This document shows positions 28,179 through 38,055 of a stretch of DNA of 38,055 bases, piece by piece. The notes under the pieces were generated by a model, which searched no databases, had not been told where the DNA came from, and saw only the letters and a list, made by a program, of their open reading frames with translations. This DNA is from Gammaproteobacteria bacterium. GTDB lineage: Bacteria; Pseudomonadota; Gammaproteobacteria; Burkholderiales; Gallionellaceae. The translations under genes and the position numbers were made by a program. Numbering within the stretch: position 1 is the stretch's first letter; each line of letters begins with the position of its first letter. Location: contig JAHJQE010000051.1 of assembly GCA_018819205.1 (NCBI GenBank), positions 1 through 38,055 on the forward strand. The letters run 5' to 3'.

Positions 28179-29588
28179 ATGGACGAAGCGCTCACGAACC
28201 GGGAGTTGCGTATCCTGATGCTTGAGGACACGCCAACCGACGCGGAACTCGCCGAGCGAGAACTGAGCAAGGCGGGCATCGACTTCACGTCATTGCGCGT
28301 GGAGACGCGGGAGTCCTTTGTGCGCGCACTCGAAGATTTCCACCCGGACATCATCATGTCCGACTACAAACTTCCCGATTTCAACGGCATGGCCGCGCTG
28401 GAGATCGTGCGGCGTGACCATCCGGAAGTGCCGGTGGTCATGGTCACCGGCGCGCTCTCCGACATCGAAGCGGTGGAACTGATCCATGCGGGCGCCAAGG
28501 ACTACGTGCTGAAGGACCGACTGGCCAGGCTGGCACCGGCCGTGCAGCGGGCGCTGGCAGCGGAGCGCAGCGCCCGTGCTCGCAAGGCGGCAGAGAAAGC
28601 TTTGCTGGAGAGCGAAGCAAAGTTCCGCGCACTGGTGGAATCCACCAGCGACTGGATATGGGAGATCGACGAAGAGTGGGTCTACATGTATTCCAGCCCG
28701 CAGGTGCATGACCTGCTGGGTTACAGTGTCGTGGAGGTCATCGGCAAGACTCCGTTCGAACTGATGCCGCCAAACGAAAGAGAACAGGACAAGGCGAAGC
28801 TCAGGGCCATACTGGCGGAGCACAAGCACTTCCGCTTGATGGAGAACGTCCTGTTGCACGATGATGGCCGCCTGATCTACCTGGAGACGAGCGGCGCTCC
28901 CATGTTCGATGCCCAAGGGGTATTCCGGGGCTATCGCGGGATCGGCCGTGACATCACCGAGCGCAAGAAGGCAGAACGGGAGCGCCTGGACAGTGCGGAA
29001 AAACTGAAACATTCCCTGCTGCAGATCATCGAGTCCATCGCCGCCACCGTCGAGGCGCGCGATCCCTACACTGCCGGCCACCAGCGGCGGGTGGCCATCC
29101 TCGCCAGTGCTATCGCCCATGAAATGGGGCTGAGCGAGAGCAAGATACAAGGCCTGTATCTGGCGGCAACAATCCACGACCTGGGCAAGGTCAGCCTCCC
29201 GGCCGAGATACTCAGCAAGCCGACCCAGCTCAATTCCTTCGAGTACGATCTGATCAAGACCCATTCGCAGATCGGGCACGACATCATCAAGGATGTGCAG
29301 TTTCCCTGGCCGATCGCTCCCATGATCCTGCAGCACCATGAGCGTTTGAACGGCTCGGGCTATCCTCAGGGCCTGACCGGTGAGCAGATGCAGGAAGAGG
29401 CAAAGATACTGGCCGTGGCTGATGTAGTGGAGGCGATGTCGTCTGACCGCCCTTATCGTCCCGGACTGGGGCTGGATGCGGCGCTGGATGAGATCGTCAA
29501 GCAGCGTGGCGTACTGTATGAGCCGGTGGTAGTGGACTGCTGCATCGCGCTTTTCAGGGCAAAGCAGTTCACCTTCGAACCCAAGTAA
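28179..29588 (+). CDS. Receiver-PAS-HD-GYP response regulator, c-di-GMP phosphodiesterase
   Basis: A 469-residue RpfG-type effector starting two bases after the previous stop. Receiver (about 10-125) with D62 (IIMSDYKLP), a PAS domain (about 145-270, PAC tail DITERKKAE), and an HD-GYP domain (about 285-465): H333-D334 in ATIHDLGK and HHERLNGSGYPQGL carrying the GYP loop. HD-GYP enzymes hydrolyse c-di-GMP. Being the last gene after two kinases and a receiver, it is the likely output of the operon: heme- or redox-controlled kinase activity would set c-di-GMP breakdown. Relative to typical RpfG it has an extra PAS between receiver and HD-GYP. Confidence 0.93.
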   Translation: MDEALTNRELRILMLEDTPTDAELAERELSKAGIDFTSLRVETRESFVRALEDFHPDIIMSDYKLPDFNGMAALEIVRRDHPEVPVVMVTGALSDIEAVELIHAGAKDYVLKDRLARLAPAVQRALAAERSARARKAAEKALLESEAKFRALVESTSDWIWEIDEEWVYMYSSPQVHDLLGYSVVEVIGKTPFELMPPNEREQDKAKLRAILAEHKHFRLMENVLLHDDGRLIYLETSGAPMFDAQGVFRGYRGIGRDITERKKAERERLDSAEKLKHSLLQIIESIAATVEARDPYTAGHQRRVAILASAIAHEMGLSESKIQGLYLAATIHDLGKVSLPAEILSKPTQLNSFEYDLIKTHSQIGHDIIKDVQFPWPIAPMILQHHERLNGSGYPQGLTGEQMQEEAKILAVADVVEAMSSDRPYRPGLGLDAALDEIVKQRGVLYEPVVVDCCIALFRAKQFTFEPK

Positions 29589-29689
29589 CGCAGCGAGGAA
29601 TAAGGCCTTGCGTCCCCATCGTGCGGTGGTTAACTAAGGGCATTGCTGGTAGATTGCACAGCTTCCCCAAGAACTGCTGATTCATCAAC

Positions 29690-31051
29690 ATGGCAAAAGC
29701 AAAAACGATCTATTCTTGCACCGAGTGCGGCGGACAATCACCGAAGTGGCAGGGCCAGTGCCCGCACTGCGGCGAGTGGAACACCTTGGTGGAGTCCGTA
29801 GCCGAGACCGCGCCGGCGGCGGGCAAGAACCGTTTCAGCGCGTTGGCGGCATCGGGAAAGTTGCAGCAACTGGCCGATGTGGAAGCGAGCGAAGTGTCGC
29901 GCACGCCGACCGGCATCGCCGAGTTCGACCGCGTGCTGGGCGGCGGGCTGGTGGAGGGCGGTGTGGTGCTGATCGGCGGCGATCCGGGCATCGGCAAATC
30001 CACCTTGTTGCTGCAGGCGCTGGCGCATCTTTCCGCCACCAGAAAAGTCCTTTACGTGAGTGGCGAAGAATCGGCGCAACAGATCGCCTTGCGCGCCAAA
30101 CGCCTCTCGCTCGATGCGCGCGAAGTGCACCTGCTGCCGGAGATACAACTGGAGAAGATCCAGCACGCCGTCACCAGCGAGAAGCCGCAAGTGGTGGTGA
30201 TCGATTCCATCCAGACCGTGTATTCGGAACAACTCACCTCGGCACCCGGCTCGGTGGCGCAGGTGCGCGAATGCGCGGCGCAGCTCACGCGCATCGCCAA
30301 GAGCGCGGGCGTGACCATCATCCTGGTCGGCCATGTCACCAAGGAAGGCGCGCTGGCCGGGCCGCGCGTGCTGGAACACATCGTCGACACCGTGCTGTAT
30401 TTCGAGGGCGACACGCATTCCAGCTTCCGCCTCATTCGCGCGTTCAAGAACCGCTTCGGTGCGGTGAACGAGCTGGGCGTATTCGCCATGACCGAAAAAG
30501 GCTTGCGCGAGGTGAGCAACCCGTCGGCACTGTTCCTGTCACAGCACGGCGCACAGGTGGCGGGTTCCTGCGTGATGGTAACACAGGAAGGCACGCGCCC
30601 TTTGCTGGTCGAGATACAGGCACTGCTCGATGATTCACACTCACCCACACCGCGCCGTCTGTCGCTGGGTCTGGAACAGAACCGCCTCGCCATGCTGCTG
30701 GCCGTGCTTCACCGCCACGCGGGTGTCGCCTGTTTCGATCAGGATGTATTCATCAATGCCGTGGGCGGTGTGAAGATCACCGAGCCGGGCGCCGATCTGG
30801 CCGTGCTGCTCGCCATCGTTTCATCGCTGAAGAACAAGCCGCTGCCGGAAAAGATGGTGGTGTTCGGCGAGGTCGGCCTGGCCGGTGAGGTGCGGCCCGT
30901 GCAGCGCGGGCAGGAACGTTTGAAGGAAGCCGCCAAGCTCGGCTTCACCCACGCCATCATTCCCAAGGCCAATGCCCCCAAGCACAAAATCGAGGGCATG
31001 CAGGTGATCGCGGTGGAGCGGGTGGAAGAGGCGGTGGAAAAGATGCGGTAA
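29690..31051 (+). CDS. radA: DNA repair/recombination ATPase RadA (Sms)
   Basis: A 453-residue protein of normal family length. Zinc finger C10-x2-C13...C24-x2-C27, RecA-like ATPase with Walker A GDPGIGKST (97-105) and Walker B-like VVVIDSIQT, the RadA-specific KNRFG motif (253-257), and a C-terminal Lon-protease-like domain (GGVKITEPGADLAVLLAI). RadA processes recombination intermediates and drives branch migration. ATG 29690 is a standard family start although no strong ribosome site precedes it. The 101-base gap after the HD-GYP gene has no clear terminator or promoter. Confidence 0.98.
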   Translation: MAKAKTIYSCTECGGQSPKWQGQCPHCGEWNTLVESVAETAPAAGKNRFSALAASGKLQQLADVEASEVSRTPTGIAEFDRVLGGGLVEGGVVLIGGDPGIGKSTLLLQALAHLSATRKVLYVSGEESAQQIALRAKRLSLDAREVHLLPEIQLEKIQHAVTSEKPQVVVIDSIQTVYSEQLTSAPGSVAQVRECAAQLTRIAKSAGVTIILVGHVTKEGALAGPRVLEHIVDTVLYFEGDTHSSFRLIRAFKNRFGAVNELGVFAMTEKGLREVSNPSALFLSQHGAQVAGSCVMVTQEGTRPLLVEIQALLDDSHSPTPRRLSLGLEQNRLAMLLAVLHRHAGVACFDQDVFINAVGGVKITEPGADLAVLLAIVSSLKNKPLPEKMVVFGEVGLAGEVRPVQRGQERLKEAAKLGFTHAIIPKANAPKHKIEGMQVIAVERVEEAVEKMR

Positions 31052-31108
31052 CGTGTTTGCTGTAACCTGCTTCCCTGTGCTGACAACAATGACGTCAAAC
31101 ATATCGAA

Positions 31109-32965
31109 ATGACAGACAAGCTGGAAGAGATCAGAGCCGCCATGATGGCCGCACAGAAGACCGGCGACCATCTGAAGGAGCACGACCTGGCGCAAGCCGG
31201 CTTGCGCCTGAATCCGGACGACGAGTTCTTCCAGTATTGCGCGGTGCTGTCCCTGTCGCGCTGCAATGCCAAACAGCGTGCGCTGGATGCTTTCTATGCC
31301 TACAAGCTACACCTGAGTAACAACGAATATGTGCGTGCGCTGGAACCGCGCATGCTGAAGGATCTCGCCTTCCAGGAGGTCGATATCACCCGGCCGAAAC
31401 CTTTCGAGGGCTTGGGAGTGGAGCACTTCCATACGGCGGCAGTCACTTATCACAAGGCCTACAACCACTTCGGCGGTCACTATTCCGCCATCAATGCGGC
31501 CACGCTGTACATGCTTTCCGGTTCGGCCTCCAGCGCCAGAGCGCTGGCCGAGCGCGCCATTGAGATGGCGATGCAGGACACCGGCCCGCGCTTCTTCCCG
31601 CTGGCGACCTTGTCCGAAGCCTATCTGTTGCTGGATAAGCCCATTGAAGCCAGTGCGGCGATACGTGAAGCGGCAAGCTACAACGAGAACAACCTGCTGA
31701 CGCGCGCGCGCATGAACCGCCAGTTGCGGCTGGTGTGCAGCTATATGGGCATCGACCCGAAGATCGTCGACCCCATGCTGCCGGAGACGGTGCTGCATTA
31801 CTGTGGCCACATCTTCGACAGCCATCGTCCATTGGATGAAACGGCCGAAGCTGACTTGCGACAACGCATAGACCAGGTGCTGGCCGACAACCGTTGCGTG
31901 ATCGCCTACGGTTCGCTCGCGGCCGGTTCCGACATCCTGTTCGCCGAGACCGTGCTGGCACAGGGCGGCGAGCTCAATGTGTGGTTGCCGTTCGCAGTCG
32001 ATGCCTTCTGCGACATCTCGGTGCGTCCCGCCGGTGAGCAATGGGTCGAACGCTTCTATCGCTGCCTGGAGCAGGCCAATCTGGTCTCCTTCGCCACCGA
32101 ATCCGACTTCCTCGGTGAGGACTCTCTGTTCACCTATTGTTCAGAGATCGCCATGGGCATGACCGTGATGCGTGGCACCTCGCTGCAAGCCAAAGTCATG
32201 CAGGTCGCGATCTGGGATCAAGTGGTGTCCGACCAGCAGTCGAGCACATACTCCAACATCAGCAAGTGGCGAGGGATGGGGCACCGTTCGGAGATCATCG
32301 ACAGCCCGGTGCGACTGCCGCAGGCCGTGGTACGCGAATTCGGCAAACACCATCCCACCCTGCGCCGCGAACCGCACGCCATCCTGTTCTCCGATGTGCG
32401 CGGCTTCAGCAAGCTCAGTGACAGCGGGGTGGTCTGGTTCTTCAACGAATTGCATCCGGTGCTGGCGGCCGCGATAGACCGCTACCGCGAAGACGTGCAG
32501 CTGGTGGATACCTGGGGGGACGCCATCTACCTCGTGGCACGCAAGGCCTCGACGGTCGCCCACATCGCTGCCGAACTGAACGATGCCATGAACAGTATCG
32601 ACCAGTCGCATCTGGCGCTGGACGAACCCTTGATGCTGCGCATCGGCCTGCACTACGGTCCGGTTTACAAACTCTATGACCATCTGGCGCAGACCGTCAC
32701 CTATTCCAGCACCGACGTCACCAAGACCGCGCGTATCGAACCGGTCACCCCGCCCGGCGAGATCTTCGGCACCGAACCCTTGGTCGCCATGCTGGAACTG
32801 GAAGGTGAACACTGGGCGCGTTACCGTTATGCGGGCACCATCCCCAGCGCGAAAGGCTACGGTGCTTTCCGCATGTTCCACATCACGCCGCTGGCACGGC
32901 GCGAGGCACTGTTCTGTTCGTTGGACAAGACCGGGCGCTTCATCGCCTTCGGGGCTAATCGCTGA
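31109..32965 (+). CDS. TPR-like/SLOG-like/class III nucleotide cyclase fusion
   Basis: A 618-residue soluble protein. N-terminal part (about 1-215) is helical and TPR-like, with repeats such as YSAINAATLYMLSG and ARALAERAIEMA. Middle part (about 225-370) resembles a SLOG/LOG-type Rossmann nucleotide-binding fold (VIAYGSLAAGSDILFAE at 264-280, ELNVWLPF). C-terminal part (about 420-595) is a class III nucleotide cyclase: metal residues D429 (FSDVRGFS) and D471 (DTWGDAIY) are present, transition-state Arg R542 is kept, but the Asn of VNxAxR is T538. The two base-selecting positions appear as D467 and T531, neither the Lys/Asp of adenylate nor the Glu/Cys of guanylate cyclases. So the product cannot be assumed to be cAMP. 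No ribosome site is obvious before ATG 31109; TGACGTCA, a perfect palindrome, lies at 31090-31097. Confidence 0.85.
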   Translation: MTDKLEEIRAAMMAAQKTGDHLKEHDLAQAGLRLNPDDEFFQYCAVLSLSRCNAKQRALDAFYAYKLHLSNNEYVRALEPRMLKDLAFQEVDITRPKPFEGLGVEHFHTAAVTYHKAYNHFGGHYSAINAATLYMLSGSASSARALAERAIEMAMQDTGPRFFPLATLSEAYLLLDKPIEASAAIREAASYNENNLLTRARMNRQLRLVCSYMGIDPKIVDPMLPETVLHYCGHIFDSHRPLDETAEADLRQRIDQVLADNRCVIAYGSLAAGSDILFAETVLAQGGELNVWLPFAVDAFCDISVRPAGEQWVERFYRCLEQANLVSFATESDFLGEDSLFTYCSEIAMGMTVMRGTSLQAKVMQVAIWDQVVSDQQSSTYSNISKWRGMGHRSEIIDSPVRLPQAVVREFGKHHPTLRREPHAILFSDVRGFSKLSDSGVVWFFNELHPVLAAAIDRYREDVQLVDTWGDAIYLVARKASTVAHIAAELNDAMNSIDQSHLALDEPLMLRIGLHYGPVYKLYDHLAQTVTYSSTDVTKTARIEPVTPPGEIFGTEPLVAMLELEGEHWARYRYAGTIPSAKGYGAFRMFHITPLARREALFCSLDKTGRFIAFGANR

Positions 32966-32995
32966 GCCGGCTTACAGGTGTATCCTTTCGACTGA

Positions 32996-34821
<1,826 letters not shown>

Positions 34822-34829
<8 letters not shown>

Positions 34830-35142
34830 GCGCGACGACGACTCTGCGTTCGCCCGCCAGGTGGGTGCGAAGGAGACACGCAAGCTGCGTGCCCAGCGCA
34901 AGGCGGTGCAGACGGTGTGGATGGGCTTCGGCATGATGGGCCTGGTCGGCTGGTCGGTGGCGGTGCCGACATTGCTGGGTACGGCGCTGGGTATCTGGCT
35001 TGACAAGCGCTATCCGGGCATCCACTCGTGGACGCTCTCGCTGTTGATCATCGGTCTGTTCATCGGCTGTCTGAGCGCCTGGTACTGGGTGGCGAAAGAA
35101 GGAAACGAGATACGCAAGGAACAGGAGACGAAGGATGAGTGA
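34822..35142 (+). CDS. atpQ: N-ATPase accessory membrane protein AtpQ (AtpI-like)
   Basis: A 106-residue protein with a GTG start at 34822 overlapping the atpC stop; the frame is open upstream, but that part lies wholly in atpC. A basic N-terminus (ETRKLRAQRKAV) precedes two membrane helices (about 31-57 and 69-92) with GTALGIWLDKRYP between, as in AtpI/AtpQ. AtpI-type proteins help assemble the c-ring. Overlaps atpR by 8 bases. Confidence 0.9.
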
Positions 35143-35431
35143 CGTGCTGCTGCTGACGTTGGCACTGCTGGCCGGACTGTTGCTGGGGGCGATGTATTTC
35201 GTCGGCCTGTGGTGGACGGTGCGCAGGGCGCTGGCCTCGCCCAGACCGGCGCAGTGGTTCATCCTCAGCCTGTTGTTGCGGGTCTCGCTCGTGCTGACCG
35301 GTTTCTATCTGGTGGCCGGCGATGACTGGAGGCGCTTGCTGGCCTGTCTGTCCGGTTTCGTCATCGCGCGCATCATCGTCATCCGCATCACAGGGATGCA
35401 AGACGCACAAGGAGTCGGCCATGCACCTTAG
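35135..35431 (+). CDS. atpR: N-ATPase-specific membrane protein AtpR
   Basis: A 98-residue protein with three predicted membrane helices (about 4-24, 40-62, 67-86). Helix 2 holds an Arg (LLLRVSLVLTGFYLV), typical of AtpR, which is found only in N-type operons and was proposed to contact the c subunit carboxylate. Position between atpQ and atpB is diagnostic. Overlaps both neighbours. Confidence 0.9.
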   Translation: MSDVLLLTLALLAGLLLGAMYFVGLWWTVRRALASPRPAQWFILSLLLRVSLVLTGFYLVAGDDWRRLLACLSGFVIARIIVIRITGMQDAQGVGHAP

Positions 35432-36110
35432 TACCGACGAGATCATCCTGTGGCAGCACGGTTTCTTCAAGCTGAACCTGACCATCGTGACCACCTGGGG
35501 GCTGATGCTGCTGCTGGCCGTGGGGGCGAAGCTGGTGACGCGCAACCTCACACATGAGGTGCAGACCACGCGCTGGCAGAGCCTGCTGGAGGTCATCGTG
35601 ATCACCATCCGCAAACAGATTGAAGAGGTCGGCCTGCGCCAGCCGGAGAAATACCTCGGCTTCATCGGCACGCTGTTCCTGTTCATCGCGATCGCGAACA
35701 TCTTCACCATCTTCCCGGGCTACGAACCACCGACCGGATCGCTGTCGACCACGACCGCACTGGCTCTGCTGGTGTTCGTGGCCGTGCCGTTCTATGCCAT
35801 CCGCGAACGCGGCCTGCGCGGTTACCTCAAGACGTTCGCGGAACCGACGCTGGTCATGCTGCCGTTCAACGTCATCAGCGAACTGTCACACACGCTGGCA
35901 CTGGCGGTGCGTCTGTTCGGAAACATGATGAGCGGCAGCATGATCCTCGCCATCCTGCTGATCGTCACCCCGTTCATCTTCCCGATGGTCATGAGCCTGC
36001 TGGGCTTGCTGACCGGGATGGTTCAGGCTTATATCTTCAGCGTGCTGGCAACGGTCTTCATCGCGGCCGCTGCCGGTACCAGTGAAACACCAATCGACGA
36101 CAAACCATGA
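35421..36110 (+). CDS. atpB: N-ATPase subunit a
   Basis: A 229-residue polytopic membrane protein; ATG 35421 with GGAG upstream, overlapping atpR by 11 bases. It forms the ion half-channels. The essential Arg is R164 in LAVRLFGNMMSG. LPFNVISELSHTLAL just before it is also typical. Slightly short compared with standard AtpB, as usual for N-type a subunits. Confidence 0.96.
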   Translation: MHLSTDEIILWQHGFFKLNLTIVTTWGLMLLLAVGAKLVTRNLTHEVQTTRWQSLLEVIVITIRKQIEEVGLRQPEKYLGFIGTLFLFIAIANIFTIFPGYEPPTGSLSTTTALALLVFVAVPFYAIRERGLRGYLKTFAEPTLVMLPFNVISELSHTLALAVRLFGNMMSGSMILAILLIVTPFIFPMVMSLLGLLTGMVQAYIFSVLATVFIAAAAGTSETPIDDKP

Positions 36111-36122
36111 AGGGACATAACC

Positions 36123-36404
36123 ATGGATAGCATGACACTCATCGCAGCCGCTTCCATCATCACCGCCGGTCTTGCCATCGGGCTGGGCGTACTGGGGCCG
36201 GGCATGGGGCAGGGGCGCGCAGTCGCATCGGCCCTGACCGCGCTGGCACAGCAACCCGATGCCTCGTCCACCATCACGCGCACCCTGTTCGTGGGTCTGG
36301 CGATGATCGAATCACTGGCCATCTACTGTTTCGTGGTCTCCATGATCCTGATCTTCGCCAATCCGTTCTGGAACCACGTCATCGGCCAAGCCGCGGCGCA
36401 CTAG
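36123..36404 (+). CDS. atpE: N-ATPase subunit c, Na+-type ligand set
   Basis: A 93-residue two-helix proteolipid forming the rotor ring. Helix 1 has GPGMGQG with Q30; helix 2 has AMIESLAIY with E63, S64 and Y68. Gln in helix 1 with Glu-Ser and Tyr in helix 2 is the ligand pattern of Na+-binding c subunits (as in Ilyobacter), so sodium coupling is predicted. It could still run on protons if Na+ is scarce. ATG 36123, 12 bases after atpB, with GAAGGGA upstream. Confidence 0.96.
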   Translation: MDSMTLIAAASIITAGLAIGLGVLGPGMGQGRAVASALTALAQQPDASSTITRTLFVGLAMIESLAIYCFVVSMILIFANPFWNHVIGQAAAH

Positions 36405-36406
36405 TT

Positions 36407-37195
36407 ATGCTCATAGACTGGTTCACCGTCATTGCGCAAGCAGTCAACTTCCTCATTCTGGTGTGGCTGCTGAAGCGCTTTCTGTATCAACCCATCCTCA
36501 AGGCTGTCGATGCACGCGAGAAACGCATCGCCGCCGAACTGGCGAGTGCGGCGGAAAAAGAGGCCGATGCCATCCGCGAGCAAGAGGCGTTTGCGCGCAA
36601 GAACGCCGAGTTCGACAGGCAGCGCAAGACGTTGCTGGAGCAGGCCAAGGCCGAGGCCGCCGCCGAGCATCATCGCCTGACCGAGGAAGCGCGTATGGAT
36701 GTGGCAGCGCTGCGCGAACGTCAGTACAGCATGCTGCATGGAGAATTCCAGAACCTGCGCACGGAAGTCTCGCGCCGCACCATGAACGAAGTGTTCGCCA
36801 TCGCCCGCCAGACACTGGGCGACCTCGCCGACGACACGCTGCAGGCGCGCATGGTCGATGTATTCATGCGGCGCCTTCATGAACTGGGCGCATCGGAAAA
36901 ACAGACCCTGAGTGCCAGCCTGCAGGCATCGCCTGATCCGGTGCTGGTGCGCAGTGCGTTCGAGTTGCCGCAAGCGCAGCGTGAACAGGTCGAAGCGGCG
37001 ATCCGTGCGACGTTTGGCGCGGGCGCTTCGACCCGGTTCGAGGTCGAGAGCGGCCTGATCAGCGGCATCGAACTGCTGATGCAGGGACACAAGATCGCCT
37101 GGAGTCTGGACAGCTATCTGGCCGAAATGGAACAAGGGCTGAACGCGCTGCTGAAGACGCAGCAGCCAGCGCAAAAAGGGACGGAACAGAAATAG
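36407..37195 (+). CDS. atpF: N-ATPase subunit b with delta-like C-terminus
   Basis: A 262-residue peripheral-stalk subunit, much longer than the ~156 residues of a standard b. Residues about 7-24 form the membrane helix, about 35-165 a long charged coiled coil, and about 170-245 resemble the C-terminal part of F1 delta/OSCP ([19 protein letters not shown], then [18 protein letters not shown], compared with the family's DPSLIGGVVIRIGDKVI pattern). N-type operons lack a separate atpH, so this extension probably replaces delta. Start ATG 36407 two bases after atpE. Confidence 0.94.
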   Translation: MLIDWFTVIAQAVNFLILVWLLKRFLYQPILKAVDAREKRIAAELASAAEKEADAIREQEAFARKNAEFDRQRKTLLEQAKAEAAAEHHRLTEEARMDVAALRERQYSMLHGEFQNLRTEVSRRTMNEVFAIARQTLGDLADDTLQARMVDVFMRRLHELGASEKQTLSASLQASPDPVLVRSAFELPQAQREQVEAAIRATFGAGASTRFEVESGLISGIELLMQGHKIAWSLDSYLAEMEQGLNALLKTQQPAQKGTEQK

Positions 37196-37197
37196 CC

Positions 37198-38055
37198 ATG
37201 AACCCGTCTGCCGACAATCTGCAAAACACCTTCGAGCGCACCTTCGACCTGATCCGTCAGGTGCGCGAGACGCAGCAGCCCAGGGTCGCCACGCACGAGG
37301 TGGGTACCATCACCAGTCTGTCCACCGGCATCGCCCGGGTGTCCGGATTGCCCGGCGTGTGTTTCGAGGAAGTGGTGAAATTCCCGGGCGACCTGTACGG
37401 CATCGCCTTCAACGTGGACCAGGACGAGATCGGCGTCGTCCTGCTCGGCGATTACTGGCATCTGCATGCGGGCGACGAAGTCGAACGCCGCGGACATGTG
37501 ATGGACGTGCCGGTGGGCAACGGCCTGATCGGGCGTGTCGTCAATCCGCTGGGGCGCCCGCTGGATGACAAAGGGCCGGTGATCTCCGACAAGCGCCTGC
37601 CCATTGAGCGACCCGCGCCGCACATCATGGATCGTGCACCCGTCACCGAGCCGCTGCAAAGCGGCATCAAGGTCGTCGATGCGCTGGTGCCCATCGGGCG
37701 CGGCCAGCGCGAACTGATCCTCGGCGACCGCCAGACCGGCAAGACCGCCATCGCCATCGATACCATCCTCAACCAGCGCGGCAAGGACGTGCTGTGCGTG
37801 TATTGCGCCATCGGCCAGCGCGCTTCCGCCGTGGCCAAGGCCATCGCCGACCTGCGCGAGAACGGCGCACTGGAATACACCGTGGTGGTGGTGACCGAGG
37901 GCAACGACCCGCCCGGCCTGTCCTATATCGCACCGTATTCCGCCACCAGCATTGCGGAATACTTCATGGAGCAGGGGCGCGACGTGCTGATCGTGTATGA
38001 CGACCTGACCAATCACGCGCGTGCCTACCGCGAACTGTCGCTGCTGCTGCGCCGC
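37198..38055 (+). CDS. atpA: N-ATPase subunit alpha, 3' truncated by window end
   Basis: The first 286 codons of the alpha subunit, from ATG 37198, two bases after atpF; the frame is open to the window end. Walker A GDRQTGKT (176-183), [10 protein letters not shown] and [18 protein letters not shown] match F1 alpha. The non-catalytic partner of beta in the hexamer. atpG would be expected next outside the window. Confidence 0.97.
   Translation, partial: MNPSADNLQNTFERTFDLIRQVRETQQPRVATHEVGTITSLSTGIARVSGLPGVCFEEVVKFPGDLYGIAFNVDQDEIGVVLLGDYWHLHAGDEVERRGHVMDVPVGNGLIGRVVNPLGRPLDDKGPVISDKRLPIERPAPHIMDRAPVTEPLQSGIKVVDALVPIGRGQRELILGDRQTGKTAIAIDTILNQRGKDVLCVYCAIGQRASAVAKAIADLRENGALEYTVVVVTEGNDPPGLSYIAPYSATSIAEYFMEQGRDVLIVYDDLTNHARAYRELSLLLRR

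Noticed and set aside
31090-31097. TGACGTCA palindrome as an operator for the cyclase gene
   Set aside because: Eight-base palindromes are expected by chance in 38 kb. It is only 11 bases before the start and there is no second copy, so no claim is made beyond noting it.

Overview
The window (about 38 kb, moderately high G+C) reads as chromosome of a Gram-negative betaproteobacterium. The protein types (SHP/DHC cytochromes, an N-type ATP synthase, very many PAS/GGDEF/EAL proteins, a multi-PAS kinase with a c-type heme sensor) would fit a Nitrosomonadales or Gallionellaceae-like respiratory organism. That placement is inference from gene content; there is no rRNA or other taxonomic marker. I see no tRNA, rRNA, CRISPR array, transposase or phage gene. 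Genes are densely packed and almost all on the + strand; only the gene at 19847-21442 is on the - strand.

Region 1 (1-14065) is a run of seven same-strand genes, six for cyclic-di-GMP turnover plus a FIST-domain sensor: a PAS-GGDEF-EAL protein cut by the window start, the FIST protein, a GAF-PAS-PAS-GGDEF-EAL protein, a tandem HD/HD-GYP protein, a membrane Cache-HAMP-PAS-GGDEF-EAL protein, a membrane Cache-HAMP-GGDEF cyclase, and a PhnD-like-binding-domain-PAS-GGDEF-EAL protein. Several junctions are within 10 bases or overlap, so this looks like one or two transcription units reading different inputs into one second messenger.

Region 2 (14287-16585) is an SHP/DHC cytochrome operon: cytochrome b561-like protein, an unrecognised four-helix His-containing membrane protein, an oxygen/NO-binding-type cytochrome c (SHP), and diheme cytochrome c (DHC), closed by a strong terminator hairpin. 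Region 3 (16695-21442) holds a YjgN-like membrane protein, an M48 peptidase, a small inverted-repeat element, hslO (Hsp33), and a convergent FAD-dependent oxidoreductase.

Region 4 (21703-29588) is a four-gene signalling operon: a 1449-residue kinase with a periplasmic CXXCH heme domain, six PAS and one GAF, a second membrane kinase, a single-domain receiver, and a receiver-PAS-HD-GYP effector. It again ends in c-di-GMP, this time degradation. Its upstream region carries two perfect inverted repeats around a TATAAA box. Region 5 (29690-32965) is radA followed by a TPR-like/SLOG-like/class III nucleotide cyclase fusion whose base-selecting residues are not the usual ones.

Region 6 (33020-end) is an N-ATPase operon in the diagnostic order atpD-C-Q-R-B-E-F-A, with Na+-type ligands in the c subunit and a delta-like C-terminus on subunit b; atpA runs off the window. 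Working interpretation: the window joins redox/heme/gas sensing (FIST, SHP, heme-c kinase) with cyclic nucleotide signalling. The most novel items are the four-helix protein in the SHP operon, the SLOG-like cyclase fusion, the PhnD-like sensor with an altered EAL motif, and G7-G8 tracts inside three GGDEF/EAL genes.
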